NCBI GenBank assembly: GCA_033782935.1
Contig: JAWQEG010000084.1
Span: forward strand, 930,001 to 994,000
Length of the DNA: 64,000 nt
Reading direction: 5' to 3'
From: Petrolisthes cinctipes
Taxonomy: Eukaryota > Arthropoda > Malacostraca > Decapoda > Porcellanidae
Part shown: positions 23,962 to 37,389 of the stretch, piece after piece
Layout: each line of letters starts with the position of its first letter
Position numbering within the stretch: the first letter of the stretch is position 1
The notes under the pieces: generated by a model
The model's input: only the letters and a program-made list of their open reading frames with translations
The model's database searches: none
What the model was told of the DNA's origin: nothing
Position numbers and translations under genes: made by a program

Positions 23962-24138
23962 GTGCTAGAATATTTTCAAAATATAGGCTAAAAACATACT
24001 GAAAATCGATCTTTTAGGTGCACAAAAGTCGATATGTGCATGCATCTTCAGTACCCGTTTATATCTCAAATTCAGGCTCAAAACACCCGAAAATTCAATA
24101 TTTTGGGGTCCCAGAAGCAATCTGTACATGCCTACTCA
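23962..24138 (+). repeat. C/A hybrid monomer (A*), 177 bp, reference copy
   Basis: Begins as class C (gtgctagaatattttc, aaaatataggctaaaaacat) and switches to class A (actgaaaatc, ggtgcacaaaagtcg, cttcagtaccc). It has full A length, so the 29-bp segment missing from C is present. Equivalent hybrids start at 30101, 34246, 36221, 40542, 44334, 46563, 50175, 51834, 53487, 57338 and 61141, nearly always after an E monomer with the 10-bp junction deletion. All are likely copies of one exchange. Confidence 0.9.
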
Positions 24139-24315
24139 GTGTTCAGAGTATTTTCAAAATACAGGCCCAAAACATGCTGAAAATCGATATTTTAGATGCC
24201 CAAAGTCAATATGTGCATATATCTTTTGTACCCGTTTATATCTCAAATTCAGGCTCAAAACACCCGAAAATTCAATATTTTGGGGTCCCAGAAGCAATCT
24301 GTACATGCCTACACA
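24139..24315 (+). repeat. B* monomer with one-base insertion (177 bp)
   Basis: Opens gtgttcagagtattttc, one base longer than B's gtgttagagtattttc, and follows the A* hybrid. It recurs at 30278, 34423 and 40719. Further copies at 44511, 52011 and 53664 read gttcagaggatttt, with an additional t-to-g change. The insertion is a tag for the E-A*-B*-C2 module. Confidence 0.88.
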
Positions 24316-26457
24316 GTGCTAGAATATTTTCAAAATATAGGCTAAAAACATGCTAAAAATCGACATTTTAGGTGCCAAGAAATCGATATCTCAAATTCAG
24401 TCCCAAAACACCCGAAAATTCGATATTTAGAGGTCCCAGAAGGTATCTGTACATGCCTACTCCGTGTTAGAGTATTTTCAAAATACAGGCCAAAAACATA
24501 CTGAAAATCGATCTTTTAGGTGCCCAAAAGTCGATATGTGCATGCATCTTCTGTACCCGTTTATATCTCAAATTCTGACCCTAAACACCCGAAAATTCGA
24601 TATTTTGGGGTCCCAGAAGCGATCTGTACATGCCTACTCCGTGTTAGAGTATTTTCAAAATTCAGGCCCAAAACATGCTGAAAATCGATATTTTTGGTGC
24701 CCAAAGTCAATATGTGCATGTATCTTCTGTACCCGTTTATATCTCAAATTCAGGCTCAAAACACCCGAAAATTCAATATTTTGGGGTCCCAGAAGCAATC
24801 TGTACAGTGCTAGAATATTTTCAAAATATATGCTAAAAACATGCTAAAAATCGATCTTTTAGGTGCCAAAAAGTCGATATCTCAAATTCAGTCCCAAAAC
24901 ACCCGAAAATTCGATATTTAGGGGTCCCAGAAGCGATCTGTACATGCCTACTCCGTGTTAGAGTATTTTCAAAATACATGCTCAAAACATACTGAAAATC
25001 GATCTTTTAGGTGCACAAAAGTCGATATGTGCATGCAACTTCAGTACCCGTTTATATCTCAAATTCAGGCTCAAAACACCCGAAAATTCAATATTTTGGG
25101 GTCCCAGAAGCAATCTGTACATGCCTACTCAGTGTTAGAGTATTTTCAAAATTCAGGCCCAAAACATGCTGAAAATCGATATTTTTGGTGTCCAAAGTCA
25201 ATATGTGCATGTATCTTCTGTACCCGTTTATATCTCAAATTCAGGCTCAAAACACCCGAAAATTCAATATTTTGGGGTCCCAGAAGCAATCTGTACATGC
25301 TTACTCAGTGCTAGAATATTTTCAAAATATAGGCTAAAAACATGCTAAAAATCGATCTTTTAGGTGCCAAAAAGTCGATATCTCAAATTCAGTCCCAAAA
25401 CACCCTAAAATTCGATATTTAGGGGTCCCAGAAGCGATCTGTACATGCCTACTCCGTGTTAGAGTATTTTCAAAATACATGCTCAAAACATACTGAAAAT
25501 CGATCTTTTAGGTGCACAAAAGTCGATATGTGCATGCATCTTCAGTACCCGTTTATATCTCAAATTCAGGCTCAAAACACCCGAAAATTCAATATTTTGG
25601 GGTCCCAGAAGCAATCTGTACATGCCTACTCAGTGTTAGAGTATTTTCAAAATACAGGCCCAAAACATGCTGAAAATCGATATTTTAGATGCCCAAAGTC
25701 AATATGTGCATGTATCTTCTGTACCCGTTTATATCTCAAATTCAGGCTCAAAACACCCGAAAATTCAATATTTTGGGGTCCCAGAAGCAATCTGTACATG
25801 CCTACACAGTGCTAGAATATTTTCAAAATATAGGCTAAAAACATGCTAAAAATCGACATTTTAGGTGCCAAAAAATCGATATCTCAAATTCAGTCCGAAA
25901 ACACCCGAAAATTCGATATTTAGAGGTCCCAGAAGGTATCTGTACATGCCTACTCCGTGTTAGAGTATTTTCAAAATACAGGCCAAAAACATACTGAAAA
26001 TCGATCTTTTAGGTGCCCAAAAGTCGATATGTGCATGCATCTTCTGTACCCGTTAATATCTCAAATTCTGACCCTAAACACCCGAAAATTCGATATTTTG
26101 GGGTCCCAGAAGCAATCTGTACATGCCTACTCAGTGTTAGAGTATTTTCAAAATTCAGGCCCAAAACATGCTGAAAATCGATATTTTTGGTGCCCAAAGT
26201 CAATATGTGCATGCATCTTCTGTACCCGTTTATATCTCAAATTCAGGCTCAAAACACCCGAAAATTCAATATTTTGGGGTCCCAGAAGCAATCTGTACAT
26301 GCCTACACAGTGCTAGAATATTTTCAAAATATAGGCTAAAAACATGCTAAAAATCGACATTTTAGGTGCCAAAAAATCGATATCTCAAATTCAGTCCCAA
26401 AACACCCGAAAATTCGATATTTAGAGGTCCCAGAAGGTATCTGTACATGCCTACTCC

Positions 26458-27950
26458 GTGTTAGAGTATTTTCAAAATACAGTCTCAAAACATACTGAAA
26501 ATCGATCTTTTAGGTGCCCAAAAGTCGATATGTGCATGCATCTTCTGTACCCGTTTATATCTCAAATTCTGACCCTAAACACCCGAAAATTCGATATTTT
26601 GGGGTCCCAGAAGCGATCTGTACATGCCTACTCCGTGTTAGAGTATTTTCAAAATTCAGGCCCAAAACATGCTGAAAATCGATATTTTTGGTGCCCAAAG
26701 TCAATATGTGCATGTATCTTCTGTACCCGTTTATATCTCAAATTCAGGCTCAAAACACCCGAAAATTCAATATTTTGGGGTCCCAGAAGCAATCTGTACA
26801 GTGCTAGAATATTTTCAAAATATAGGCTAAAAACAAGCTAAAAATCGATCTTTTAGGTGCCAAAAAGTCGATATCTCAAATTTAGTCCCAAAACACCCGA
26901 AAATTCGATATTTAGGGGTCCCAGAAGCGATCTGGACATGCCTACTCCGTGTTAGAGTATTTTCAAAATACATGCTCAAAACATACTGAAAATCGATCTT
27001 TTAGGTGCACAAAAGTCGATATGTGCATGCATCTTCAGTACCCGTTTATATCTCAAATTCTGGCCCTAAACACCCGAAAATTCGATATTTTGGGGTCCCA
27101 GAAGCGATCTGTACATGCCTACTCCGTGTTAGAGTATTTTCAAAATTCAGGCCCAAAACATGCTGAAAATCGATATTTTTGGTTCCCAAAGTCAATATGT
27201 GCATGTATCTTCTGTACCCGTTTATATCTCAAATTCAGGCTCAAAACACCCGAAAATTCAATATTTTGGGGTCCCAGAAGCAATCTGTACATTCCTACTC
27301 AGTGCTAGAATATTTTCAAAATATAGGCTAAACACATGCTAAAAATCAATCTTTTAGGTGCCAAAAAGTCGATATCCCAAATTCAGTCCCAAAACACCAG
27401 AAAATTCGATATTTAGGGGTCCCAGAAGCGATCTGTACATGCCTACTCCGTGTTAGAGTATTTTCAAAATACATGCTCAAAACATACTGAAAATCGATCT
27501 TTTAGGTGCACAAAAGTCGATATGTGCATGCAACTTCAGTACCCGTTTATATCTCAAATTCAGGCTCAAAACACCCGAAAATTCAATATTTTGGGGTCCC
27601 AGAAGCAATCTGTACATGCCTACTCAGTGTTAGAGTATTTTCAAAATACAGGCCCGAAACATGCTGAAAATCGATATTTTAGATGCCCAAAGTCAATATG
27701 TGCATGTATCTTCTGTACCCGTTTATATCTCAAATTCAGGCTCAAAACACCCGAAAATTCAATATTTTGGGGTCCCAGAAGCAATCTGTACATGCCTACA
27801 CAGTGCTAGAATATTTTCAAAATATAGGCTAAAAACATGCTAAAAATCGACATTTTAGGTGCCAAAAAATCGATATCTCAAATTCAGTCCCAAAACACCC
27901 GAAAATTCGATATTTAGAGGTCCCAGAAGGTATCTGTACATGCCTACTCC
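26458..27950 (+). repeat. 1,493-bp sub-module, copy 1
   Basis: Three trimers of 491, 501 and 501 bp: D-E-C1 short with tacagtctcaaaac, A/D-E-C1 with ggttcccaaag and ggctaaacacatgc, and A-B-C2 with catgcaacttcag and aggcccgaaacatg. It recurs directly at 27951. Confidence 0.92.
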
Positions 27951-29443
27951 GTGTTAGAGTATTTTCAAAATACAGTCTCAAAACATACTGAAAATCGATC
28001 TTTTAGGTGCCCAAAAGTCGATATGTGCATGCATATTCTGTACCCGTTTATATCTCAAATTCTGACCCTAAACACCCGAAAATTCGATATTTTGGGGTCC
28101 CAGAAGCGATCTGTACATGCCTACTCCGTGTTAGAGTATTTTCAAAATTCAGGCCCAAAACATGCTGAAAATCGATATTTTTGGTGCCCAAAGTCAATAT
28201 GTGCATGTATCTTCTGTACCCGTTTATATCTCAAATTCAGGCTCAAAACACCCGAAAATTCAATATTTTGGGGTCCCAGAAGCAATCTGTACAGTGCTAG
28301 AATATTTTCAAAATATAGGCTAAAAACAAGCTAAAAATCGATCTTTTAGGTGCCAAAAAGTCGATATCTCAAATTTAGTCCCAAAACACCCGAAAATTCG
28401 ATATTTAGGGGTCCCAGAAGCGATCTGTACATGCCTACTCCGTGTTAGAGTATTTTCAAAATACATGCTCAAAACATACTGAAAATCGATCTTTTAGGTG
28501 CACAAAAGTCGATATGTGCATGCATCTTCAGTACCCGTTTATATCTCAAATTCTGGCCCTAAACACCCGAAAATTCGATATTTTGGGGTCCCAGAAGCGA
28601 TCTGTACATGCCTACTCCGTGTTAGAGTATTTTCAAAATTCAGGCCCAAAACATGCTGAAAATCGATATTTTTGGTTCCCAAAGTCAATATGTGCATGTA
28701 TCTTCTGTACCCGTTTATATCTCAAATTCAGGCTCAAAACACCCGAAAATTCAATATTTTGGGGTCCCAGAAGCAATCTGTACATTCCTACTCAGTGCTA
28801 GAATATTTTCAAAATATAGGCTAAACACATGCTAAAAATCAATCTTTTAGGTGCCAAAAAGTCGATATCCCAAATTCAGTCCCAAAACACCAGAAAATTC
28901 GATATTTAGGGGTCCCAGAAGCGATCTGTACATGCCTACTCCGTGTTAGAGTATTTTCAAAATACATGCTCAAAACATACTGAAAATCGATCTTTTAGGT
29001 GCACAAAAGTCGATATGTGCATGCAACTTCAGTACCCGTTTATATCTCAAATTCAGGCTCAAAACACCCGAAAATTCAATATTTTGGGGTCCCAGAAGCA
29101 ATCTGTACATGCCTACTCAGTGTTAGAGTATTTTCAAAATACAGGCCCGAAACATGCTGAAAATCGATATTTTAGATGCCCAAAGTCAATATGTGCATGT
29201 ATCTTCTGTACCCGTTTATATCTCAAATTCAGGCTCAAAACACCCGAAAATTCAATATTTTGGGGTCCCAGAAGCAATCTGTACATGCCTACACAGTGCT
29301 AGAATATTTTCAAAATATAGGCTAAAAACATGCTAAAAATCGACATTTTAGGTGCCAAAAAATCGATATCTCAAATTCAGTCCCAAAACACCCGAAAATT
29401 CGATATTTTGAGGTCCCAGAAGGTATCTGTACCTGCCTACTCC
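27951..29443 (+). repeat. 1,493-bp sub-module, copy 2
   Basis: Repeats 26458-27950 at a 1,493-bp offset. Visible differences are gcatattctg at 28032 (gcatcttctg in copy 1), tctgtacatg near 28426 where copy 1 has tctggacatg, and tattttgagg near 29405. Confidence 0.92.
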
Positions 29444-31093
29444 ATGTTAGAGTATTTTCAAAATACAGGCCAAAAACATACTGAAAATCGATCTTTTAGG
29501 TGCCCAAAAGTCGATATGTGCATGCATCTTCTGTACCCGTTTATATCTCAAATTCTGGCCCTAAACACCCGAAAATTCGATATTTTGGGGTCCCAGAAGC
29601 GATCTGTACATGCCTACTCCGTGTTCGAGTATTTTCAAAATTCAGGCCCAAAACATGCTGAAAATCGATATTTTTGGTGCCCAAAGTCAATATGTGCATG
29701 TATCTTCTGTACCCGTTTATATCTCAAATTCAGGCTCAAAACACCCGAAAATTCAATATTTTGGGGTCCCAGAAGCAATCTGTACAGTGCTAGAATATTT
29801 TCAAAATATAGGCTAAAAACATGCTAAAAATCGATCTTTTAGGTGCCAAAAAGTCGATATCTCAAATTCAGTCCCAAAACACCCGAAAATTCGATATTTT
29901 GGGGTCCCAGAAGCAATCTGTACATGCCTACTCAGAGTTAGAGTATTTTCAAAATTCAGGCCCAAAACATGCTGAAAATCGATATTTTTGGTGCCCAAAG
30001 TCAATATGTGCATGTATCTTCTGTACCCGTTTATATCTCAAATTCAGGCTCAAAACACCCGAAAATTCAATATTTTGGGGTCCCAGAAGCAATCTGTACA
30101 GTGCTAGAATATTTTCAAAATATAGGCTAAAAACATACTGAAAATCGATCTTTTAGGTGCACAAAAGTCGATATGTGTATGCATCTTCAGTACCCGTTTA
30201 TATCTCAAATTCAGGCTCAAAACACCCGAAAATTCAATATTTTGGGGTCCCAGAAGCAATCTGTACATGCCTACTCAGTGTTCAGAGTATTTTCAAAATA
30301 CAGGCCCAAAACATGCTGAAAATCGATATTTTAGATGCCCAAAGTCAATATGTGCATATATCTTCTGTACCCGTTTATATCTCAAATTCAGGCTCAAAAC
30401 ACCCGAAAATTCAATATTTTGGGGTCCCAGAAGCAATCTGTACATGCCTACACAGTGCTAGAATATTTTCAAAATATAGGCTAAAAACATGCTAAAAATC
30501 GACATTTTAGGTGCCAAGAAATCGATATCTCAAATTCAGTCCCAAAACACCCGAAAATTCGATATTTAGAGGTCCCAGAAGGTATCTGTACATGCCTACT
30601 CCGTGTTAGAGTATTTTCAAAATACAGGCCAAAAACATACTGAAAATCGATCTTTTAGGTGCCCAAAAGTCGATATGTGCATGCATCTTCTGTACCCGTT
30701 TATATCTCAAATTCTGACCCTAAACACCCGAAAATTCGATATTTTGGGGTCCCAGAAGCGATCTGTACATGCCTACTCCGTGTTAGAGTATTTTCAAAAT
30801 TCAGGCCCAAAACATGCTGAAAATCGATATTTTTGGTGCCCAAAGTCAATATGTGCATGTATCTTCTGTACCCGTTTATATCTCAAATTCAGGCTCAAAA
30901 CACCCGAAAATTCAATATTTTGGGGTCCCAGAAGCAATCTGTACAGTGCTAGAATATTTTCAAAATATAGGCTAAAAACAAGCTAAAAATCGATCTTTTA
31001 GGTGCCAAAAAGTCGATATCTCAAATTTAGTCCCAAAACACCCGAAAATTCGATATTTAGGGGTCCCAGAAGCGATCTGGACATGCCTACTCC

Positions 31094-34000
31094 GTGTTAG
31101 AGTATTTTCAAAATACATGCTCAAAACATACTGAAAATCGATCTTTTAGGTGCACAAAAGTCGATATGTGCATGCATCTTCAGTACCCGTTTATATCTCA
31201 AATTCTGGCCCTAAACACCCGAAAATTCGATATTTTGGGGTCCCAGAAGCGATCTGTACATGCCTACTCCGTGTTAGAGTATTTTCAAAATTCAGGCCCA
31301 AAACATGCTGAAAATCGATATTTTTGGTTCCCAAAGTCAATATGTGCATGTATCTTCTGTACCCGTTTATATCTCAAATTCAGGCTCAAAACACCCGAAA
31401 ATTCAATATTTTGGGGTCCCAGAAGCAATCTGTACATTCCTACTCAGTGCTAGAATATTTTCAAAATATAGGCTAAACACATGCTAAAAATCAATCTTTT
31501 AGGTGCCAAAAAGTCGATATCCCAAATTCAGTCCCAAAACACCAGAAAATTCGATATTTAGGGGTCCCAGAAGCGATCTGTACATGCCTACTCCGTGTTA
31601 GAGTATTTTCAAAATACATGCTCAAAACATACTGAAAATCGATCTTTTAGGTGCACAAAAGTCGATATGTGCATGCAACTTCAGTACCCGTTTATATCTC
31701 AAATTCAGGCTCAAAACACCCGAAAATTCAATATTTTGGGGTCCCAGAAGCAATCTGTACATGCCTACTCAGTGTTAGAGTATTTTCAAAATACAGGCCC
31801 GAAACATGCTGAAAATCGATATTTTAGATGCCCAAAGTCAATATGTGCATGTATCTTCTGTACCCGTTTATATCTCAAATTCAGGCTCAAAACACCCGAA
31901 AATTCAATATTTTGGGGTCCCAGAAGCAATCTGTACATGCCTACACAGTGCTAGAATATTTTCAAAATATAGGCTAAAAACATGCTAAAAATCGACATTT
32001 TAGGTGCCAAAAAATCGATATCTCAAATTCAGTCCCAAAACACCCGAAAATTCGATATTTAGAGGTCCCAGAAGGTATCTGTACATGCCTACTCCGTGTT
32101 AGAGTATTTTCAAAATACAGTCTCAAAACATACTGAAAATCGATCTTTTAGGTGCCCAAAAGTCGATATGTGCATGCATCTTCTGTACCCGTTTATATCT
32201 CAAATTCTGACCCTAAACACCCGAAAATTCGATATTTTGGGGTCCCAGAAGCGATCTGTACATGCCTACTCCGTGTTAGAGTATTTTCAAAATTCAGGCC
32301 CAAAACATGCTGAAAATCGATATTTTTGGTGCCCAAAGTCAATATGTGCATGTATCTTCTGTACCCGTTTATATCTCAAATTCAGGCTCAAAACACCCGA
32401 AAATTCAATATTTTGGGGTCCCAGAAGCAATCTGTACAGTGCTAGAATATTTTCAAAATATAGGCTAAAAACAAGCTAAAAATCGATCTTTTAGGTGCCA
32501 AAAAGTCGATATCTCAAATTTAGTCCCAAAACACCAGAAAATTCGATATTTAGGGGTCCCAGAAGCGATCTGTACATGCCTACTCCGTGTTAGAGTATTT
32601 TCAAAATACATGCTCAAAACATACTGAAAATCGATCTTTTAGGTGCACAAAAGTCGATATGTGCATGCATCTTCAGTACCCGTTTATATCTCAAATTCTG
32701 GCCCTAAACACCCGAAAATTCGATATTTTGGGGTCCCAGAAGCGATCTGTACATGCCTACTCCGTGTTAGAGTATTTTCAAAATTCAGGCCCAAAACATG
32801 CTGAAAATCGATATTTTTGGTTCCCAAAGTCAATATGTGCATGTATCTTCTGTACCCGTTTATATCTCAAATTCAGGCTCAAAACACCCGAAAATTCAAT
32901 ATTTTGGGGTCCCAGAAGCAATCTGTACATTCCTACTCAGTGCTAGAATATTTTCAAAATATAGGCTAAACACATGCTAAAAATCAATCTTTTAGGTGCC
33001 AAAAAGTCGATATCCCAAATTCAGTCCCAAAACACCAGAAAATTCGATATTTAGGGGTCCCAGAAGCGATCTGTACATGCCTACTCCGTGTTAGAGTATT
33101 TTCAAAATACATGCTCAAAACATACTGAAAATCGATCTTTTAGGTGCACAAAAGTCGATATGTGCATGCAACTTCAGTACCCGTTTATATCTCAAATTCA
33201 GGCTCAAAACACCCGAAAATTCAATATTTTGGGGTCCCAGAAGCAATCTGTACATGCCTACTCAGTGTTAGAGTATTTTCAAAATACAGGCCCGAAACAT
33301 GCTGAAAATCGATATTTTAGATGCCCAAAGTCAATATGTGCATGTATCTTCTGTACCCGTTTATATCTCAAATTCAGGCTCAAAACACACGAAAATTCAA
33401 TATTTTGGGGTCCCAGAAGCAATCTGTACATGCCTACACAGTGCTAGAATATTTTCAAAATATAGGCTAAAAACATGCTAAAAATCGACATTTTAGGTGC
33501 CAAAAAATCGATATCTCAAATTCAGTCCCAAAACACCCGAAAATTCGATATTTAGAGGTCCCAGAAGGTATCTGTACCTGCCTACTCCATGTTAGAGTAT
33601 TTTCAAAATACAGGCCAAAAACATACTGAAAATCGATCTTTTAGGTGCCCAAAAGTCGATATGTGCATGCATCTTCTGTACCCGTTTATATCTCAAATTC
33701 TGGCCCTAAACACCCGAAAATTCGATATTTTGGGGTCCCAGAAGCGATCTGTACATGCCTACTCCGTGTTCGAGTATTTTCAAAATTCAGGCCCAAAACA
33801 TGCTGAAAATCGATATTTTTGGTGCCCAAAGTCAATATGTGCATGTATCTTCTGTACCCGTTTATATCTCAAATTCAGGCTCAAAACACCCGAAAATTCA
33901 ATATTTTGGGGTCCCAGAAGCAATCTGTACAGTGCTAGAATATTTTCAAAATATAGGCTAAAAACATGCTAAAAATCGATCTTTTAGGTGCCAAAAAGTC

Positions 34001-35238
34001 GATATCTCAAATTCAGTCCCAAAACACCCGAAAATTCGATATTTTGGGGTCCCAGAAGCAATCTGTACATGCCTACTAAGAGTTAGAGTATTTTCAAAAT
34101 TCAGGCCCAAAACATGCTGAAAATCGATATTTTTGGTGCCCAAAGTCAATATGTGCATGTATCTTCTGTACCCGTTTATATCTCAAATTCAGGCTCAAAA
34201 CACCCGAAAATTCAATATTTTGGGGTCCCAGAAGCAATCTGTACAGTGCTAGAATATTTTCAAAATATAGGCTAAAAACATACTGAAAATCGATCTTTTA
34301 GGTGCACAAAAGTCGATATGTGCATGCATCTTCAGTACCCGTTTATATCTCAAATTCAGGCTCAAAACACCCGAAAATTCAATATTTTGGGGTCCCAGAA
34401 GCAATCTGTACATGCCTACTCAGTGTTCAGAGTATTTTCAAAATACAGGCCCAAAACATGCTGAAAATCGATATTTTAGATGCCCAAAGTCAATATGTGC
34501 ATATATCTTCTGTACCCGTTTATATCTCAAATTCAGGCTCAAAACACCCGAAAATTCAATATTTTGGGGTCCCAGAAGCAATCTGTACATGCCTACACAG
34601 TGCTAGAATATTTTCAAAATATAGGCTAAAAACATGCTAAAAATCGACATTTTAGGTGCCAAGAAATCGATATCTCAAATTCAGTCCCAAAACACCCGAA
34701 AATTCGATATTTAGAGGTCCCAGAAGGTATCTGTACATGCCTACTCCGTGTTAGAGTATTTTCAAAATACAGGCCAAAAACATACTGAAAATCGATCTTT
34801 TAGGTGCCCAAAAGTCGATATGTGCATGCATCTTCTGTACCCGTTTATATCTCAAATTCTGACCCTAAACACCCGAAAATTCGATATTTTGGGGTCCCAG
34901 AAGCGATCTGTACATGCCTACTCCGTGTTAGAGTATTTTCAAAATTCAGGCCCAAAACATGCTGAAAATCGATATTTTTGGTGCCCAAAGTCAATATGTG
35001 CATGTATCTTCTGTACCCGTTTATATCTCAAATTCAGGCTCAAAACACCCGAAAATTCAATATTTTGGGGTCCCAGAAGCAATCTGTACAGTGCTAGAAT
35101 ATTTTCAAAATATATGCTAAAAACATGCTAAAAATCGATCTTTTAGGTGCCAAAAAGTCGATATCTCAAATTCAGTCCCAAAACACCCGAAAATTCGATA
35201 TTTAGGGGTCCCAGAAGCGATCTGTACATGCCTACTCA
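31094..35238 (+). repeat. Block 4c: super-repeat copy, 4,145 bp
   Basis: Repeats 26949-31093 at an offset of 4,145 bp: A/D-E-C1, A-B-C2, D-E-C1 short, A/D-E-C1, A-B-C2, D-E-C1 short, E-A*-B*-C2, D-E-C1 short. Homology extends upstream into about 26.5 kb. Private differences include caccagaaaat near 32533, aacacacgaaaa near 33387 and ctaagagttag near 34076. Confidence 0.93.
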
Positions 35239-37389
35239 GTGTTAGAGTATTTTCAAAATACATGCTCAAAACATACTGAAAATCGATCTTTTAGGTGCAC
35301 AAAAGTCGATATGTGCATGCATCTTCAGTACCCGTTTATATCTCAAATTCAGGCTCAAAACACCCGAAAATTCAATATTTTGGGGTCCCAGAAGCAATCT
35401 GTACATGCCTACACAGTGCTAGAATATTTTCAAAATATAGGCTAAAAACATGCTAAAAATCGACATTTTAGGTGCCAAAAAATCGATATCTCAAATTCAG
35501 TCCCAAAACACCCGAAAATTCGATATTTAGAGGTCCCAGAAGGTATCTGTACATGCCTACTCCGTGTTAGAGTATTTTCAAAATACAGGCCAAAAACATA
35601 CTGAAAATCGATCTTTTAGGTGCCCAAAAGTCGATATGTGCATGCATCTTCTGTACCCGTTTATATCTCAAATTCTGGCTCAAAACACCCGAAAATTCGA
35701 TATTTTGGGGTCCCAGAAGCGATCTGTACATGCCTACTCCGTGTTAGAGTATTTTCAAAATTCAGGCCCAAAACATGCTGAAAATCGATATTTTTGGTGC
35801 CCAAAGTCAATATGTGCATGTATCTTCTGTACCCGTTTATATCTCAAATTCAGGCTCAAAACACCCGAAAATTCAATATTTTGGGGTCCCAGAAGCAATC
35901 TGTACAGTGCTAGAATATTTTCAAAATATAGGCTAAAAACATGCTAAAAATCGATCTTTTAGGTGCCAAAAAGTCGATATCTCAAATTCTGTCCCAAAAC
36001 ACCCGAAAATTCGATATTTTGGGGTCCCAGAAGCAATCTGTACATGCCTACTCAGTGTTAGAGTATTTTCAAAATTCAGGCCCAAAACATGCTGAAAATC
36101 GATATTTTTGGTGCCCAAAGTCAATATGTGCATGTATCTTCTGTACCCGTTTATATCTCAAATTCAGGCTCAAAACACCCGAAAATTCAATATTTTGGGG
36201 TCCCAGAAGCAATCTGTACAGTGCTAGAATATTTTCAAAATATAGGCTAAAAACATACTGAAAATCGATCTTTTAGGTGCACAAAAGTCGATATGTGCAT
36301 GCATCTTCAGTACCCGTTTATATCTCAAATTCAGGCTCAAAACACCCGAAAATTCAATATTTTGGGGTCCCAGAAGCAATCTGTACATGCCTACTCCGTG
36401 TTAGAGTATTTTCAAATTACAGGTCAAAAACATACTGAAAATCGATCTTTTAGGTGCCCAAAAGTCGATATGTGCATGAATCTTCTGTACCCGTTTATAT
36501 CTCAAATTCTGACCCTAAACACCCGAAAATTCGATATTTTGGGGTCCCAGAAGCGATCTGTACATGCCTACTCCGTGTTAGAGTATTTTCAAAATTCAGG
36601 CCCAAAACATGCTGAAAATCGATATTTTTGGTGCCCAAAGTCAATATGTGCATGTATCTTCTGTACCCGTTTATATCTCAAATTCAGGCTCAAAACACCC
36701 GAAAATTCAATATTTTGGGGTCCCAGAAGCAATCTGTACAGTGCTAGAATATTTTCAAAATATAGGCTAAAAACATGCTAAAAATCGATCTTTTAGGTGC
36801 CAAAAAGTCGATATCTCAAATTCAGTCCCAAAACACCCGAAAATTCGATATTTAGAGGTCCCAGAAGGTATCTGTACATGCCTACTCCGTGTTAGAGTAT
36901 TTTCAAAATACAGGCCAAAAACATACTGAAAATCGATCTTTTAGGTGCCCAAAAGTCGATATGTGCATGCATCTTCTGTACCCGTTTATATCTCAAATTC
37001 TGGCCCTAAACACCCGAAAATTCGATATTTTGGGGTCCCAGAAGCGATCTGTACATGCCTACTCCGTGTTAGAGTATTTTCAAAATTCAGGCCCAAAACA
37101 TGCTGAAAATCGATATTTTTGGTGCCCAAAGTCAATATGTGCATGTATCTTCTGTACCCGTTTATATCTCAAATTCAGGCTCAAAACACCCGAAAATTCA
37201 ATATTTTGGGGTCCCAGAAGCAATCTGTACATGCTTACTCAGTGCTAGAATATTTTCAAAATATAGGCTAAAAACATGCTAAAAATCGATCTTTTAGGTG
37301 CCAAAAAGTCGATATCTCAAATTCAGTCCCAAAACACCCTAAAATTCGATATTTAGGGGTCCCAGAAGCGATCTGTACATGCCTACTCC
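35239..37389 (+). repeat. Block 5: irregular junction between super-repeats
   Basis: Order: A-C2 dimer (325 bp), D-E-C1 short, E-A*, then directly D at 36398, E-C1 short, and D-E-C1 from 36889. The A*-to-D joint skips B and C2. The homologous stretch at 44168-44836 keeps them: its offset to this block grows from 8,113 to 8,438, exactly 325 bp. The D at 36398 carries attttcaaattacaggtcaa, a marker also at 44836, 47065, 57840 and 62605. Confidence 0.88.

Larger units (their letters stand above)
20309..24954 (+). repeat. Block 4a: modular super-repeat, 4,646 bp
   Basis: Order: A-E-C1 (501), A-B-C2 (501), D-E-C2 (501), D-E-C1 short (491), A/D-E-C1 (501), A-B-C2 (501), D-E-C1 short (491), E-A*-B*-C2 (668), D-E-C1 short (491), summing to 4,646. 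Private markers are catgcaacttcag in A, gttaatatctcaaattctg in D at 21311, tacagtctcaaaac in D at 21812, tctggacatg near 22286, gtacattcct near 22643, ggctaaacacatgc near 22681, and gttcgag at 23482. Confidence 0.93.
24955..31093 (+). repeat. Block 4b: expanded super-repeat, 6,139 bp
   Basis: The same module order as 20309-24954 at an offset of 4,646 through about 27.85 kb. An extra 1,493-bp set of three trimers (D-E-C1 short, A/D-E-C1, A-B-C2) is then present, so the rest is offset by 6,139 = 4,646 + 1,493. The inserted set (27951-29443) is itself a tandem copy of 26458-27950. At 29405 the C2 tail reads tattttgaggtccc rather than tatttagaggtccc. Confidence 0.93.

Noticed and set aside
29330..29827. 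The longest open frame (165 codons), and the 162-codon frame at 36293-36781
   Set aside because: The first is produced by a single change in the C2 tail (tattttgagg for tatttagagg) that removes a stop. The second is produced by the A*-to-D joint that skips the C monomer. Both are accidents of array rearrangement.
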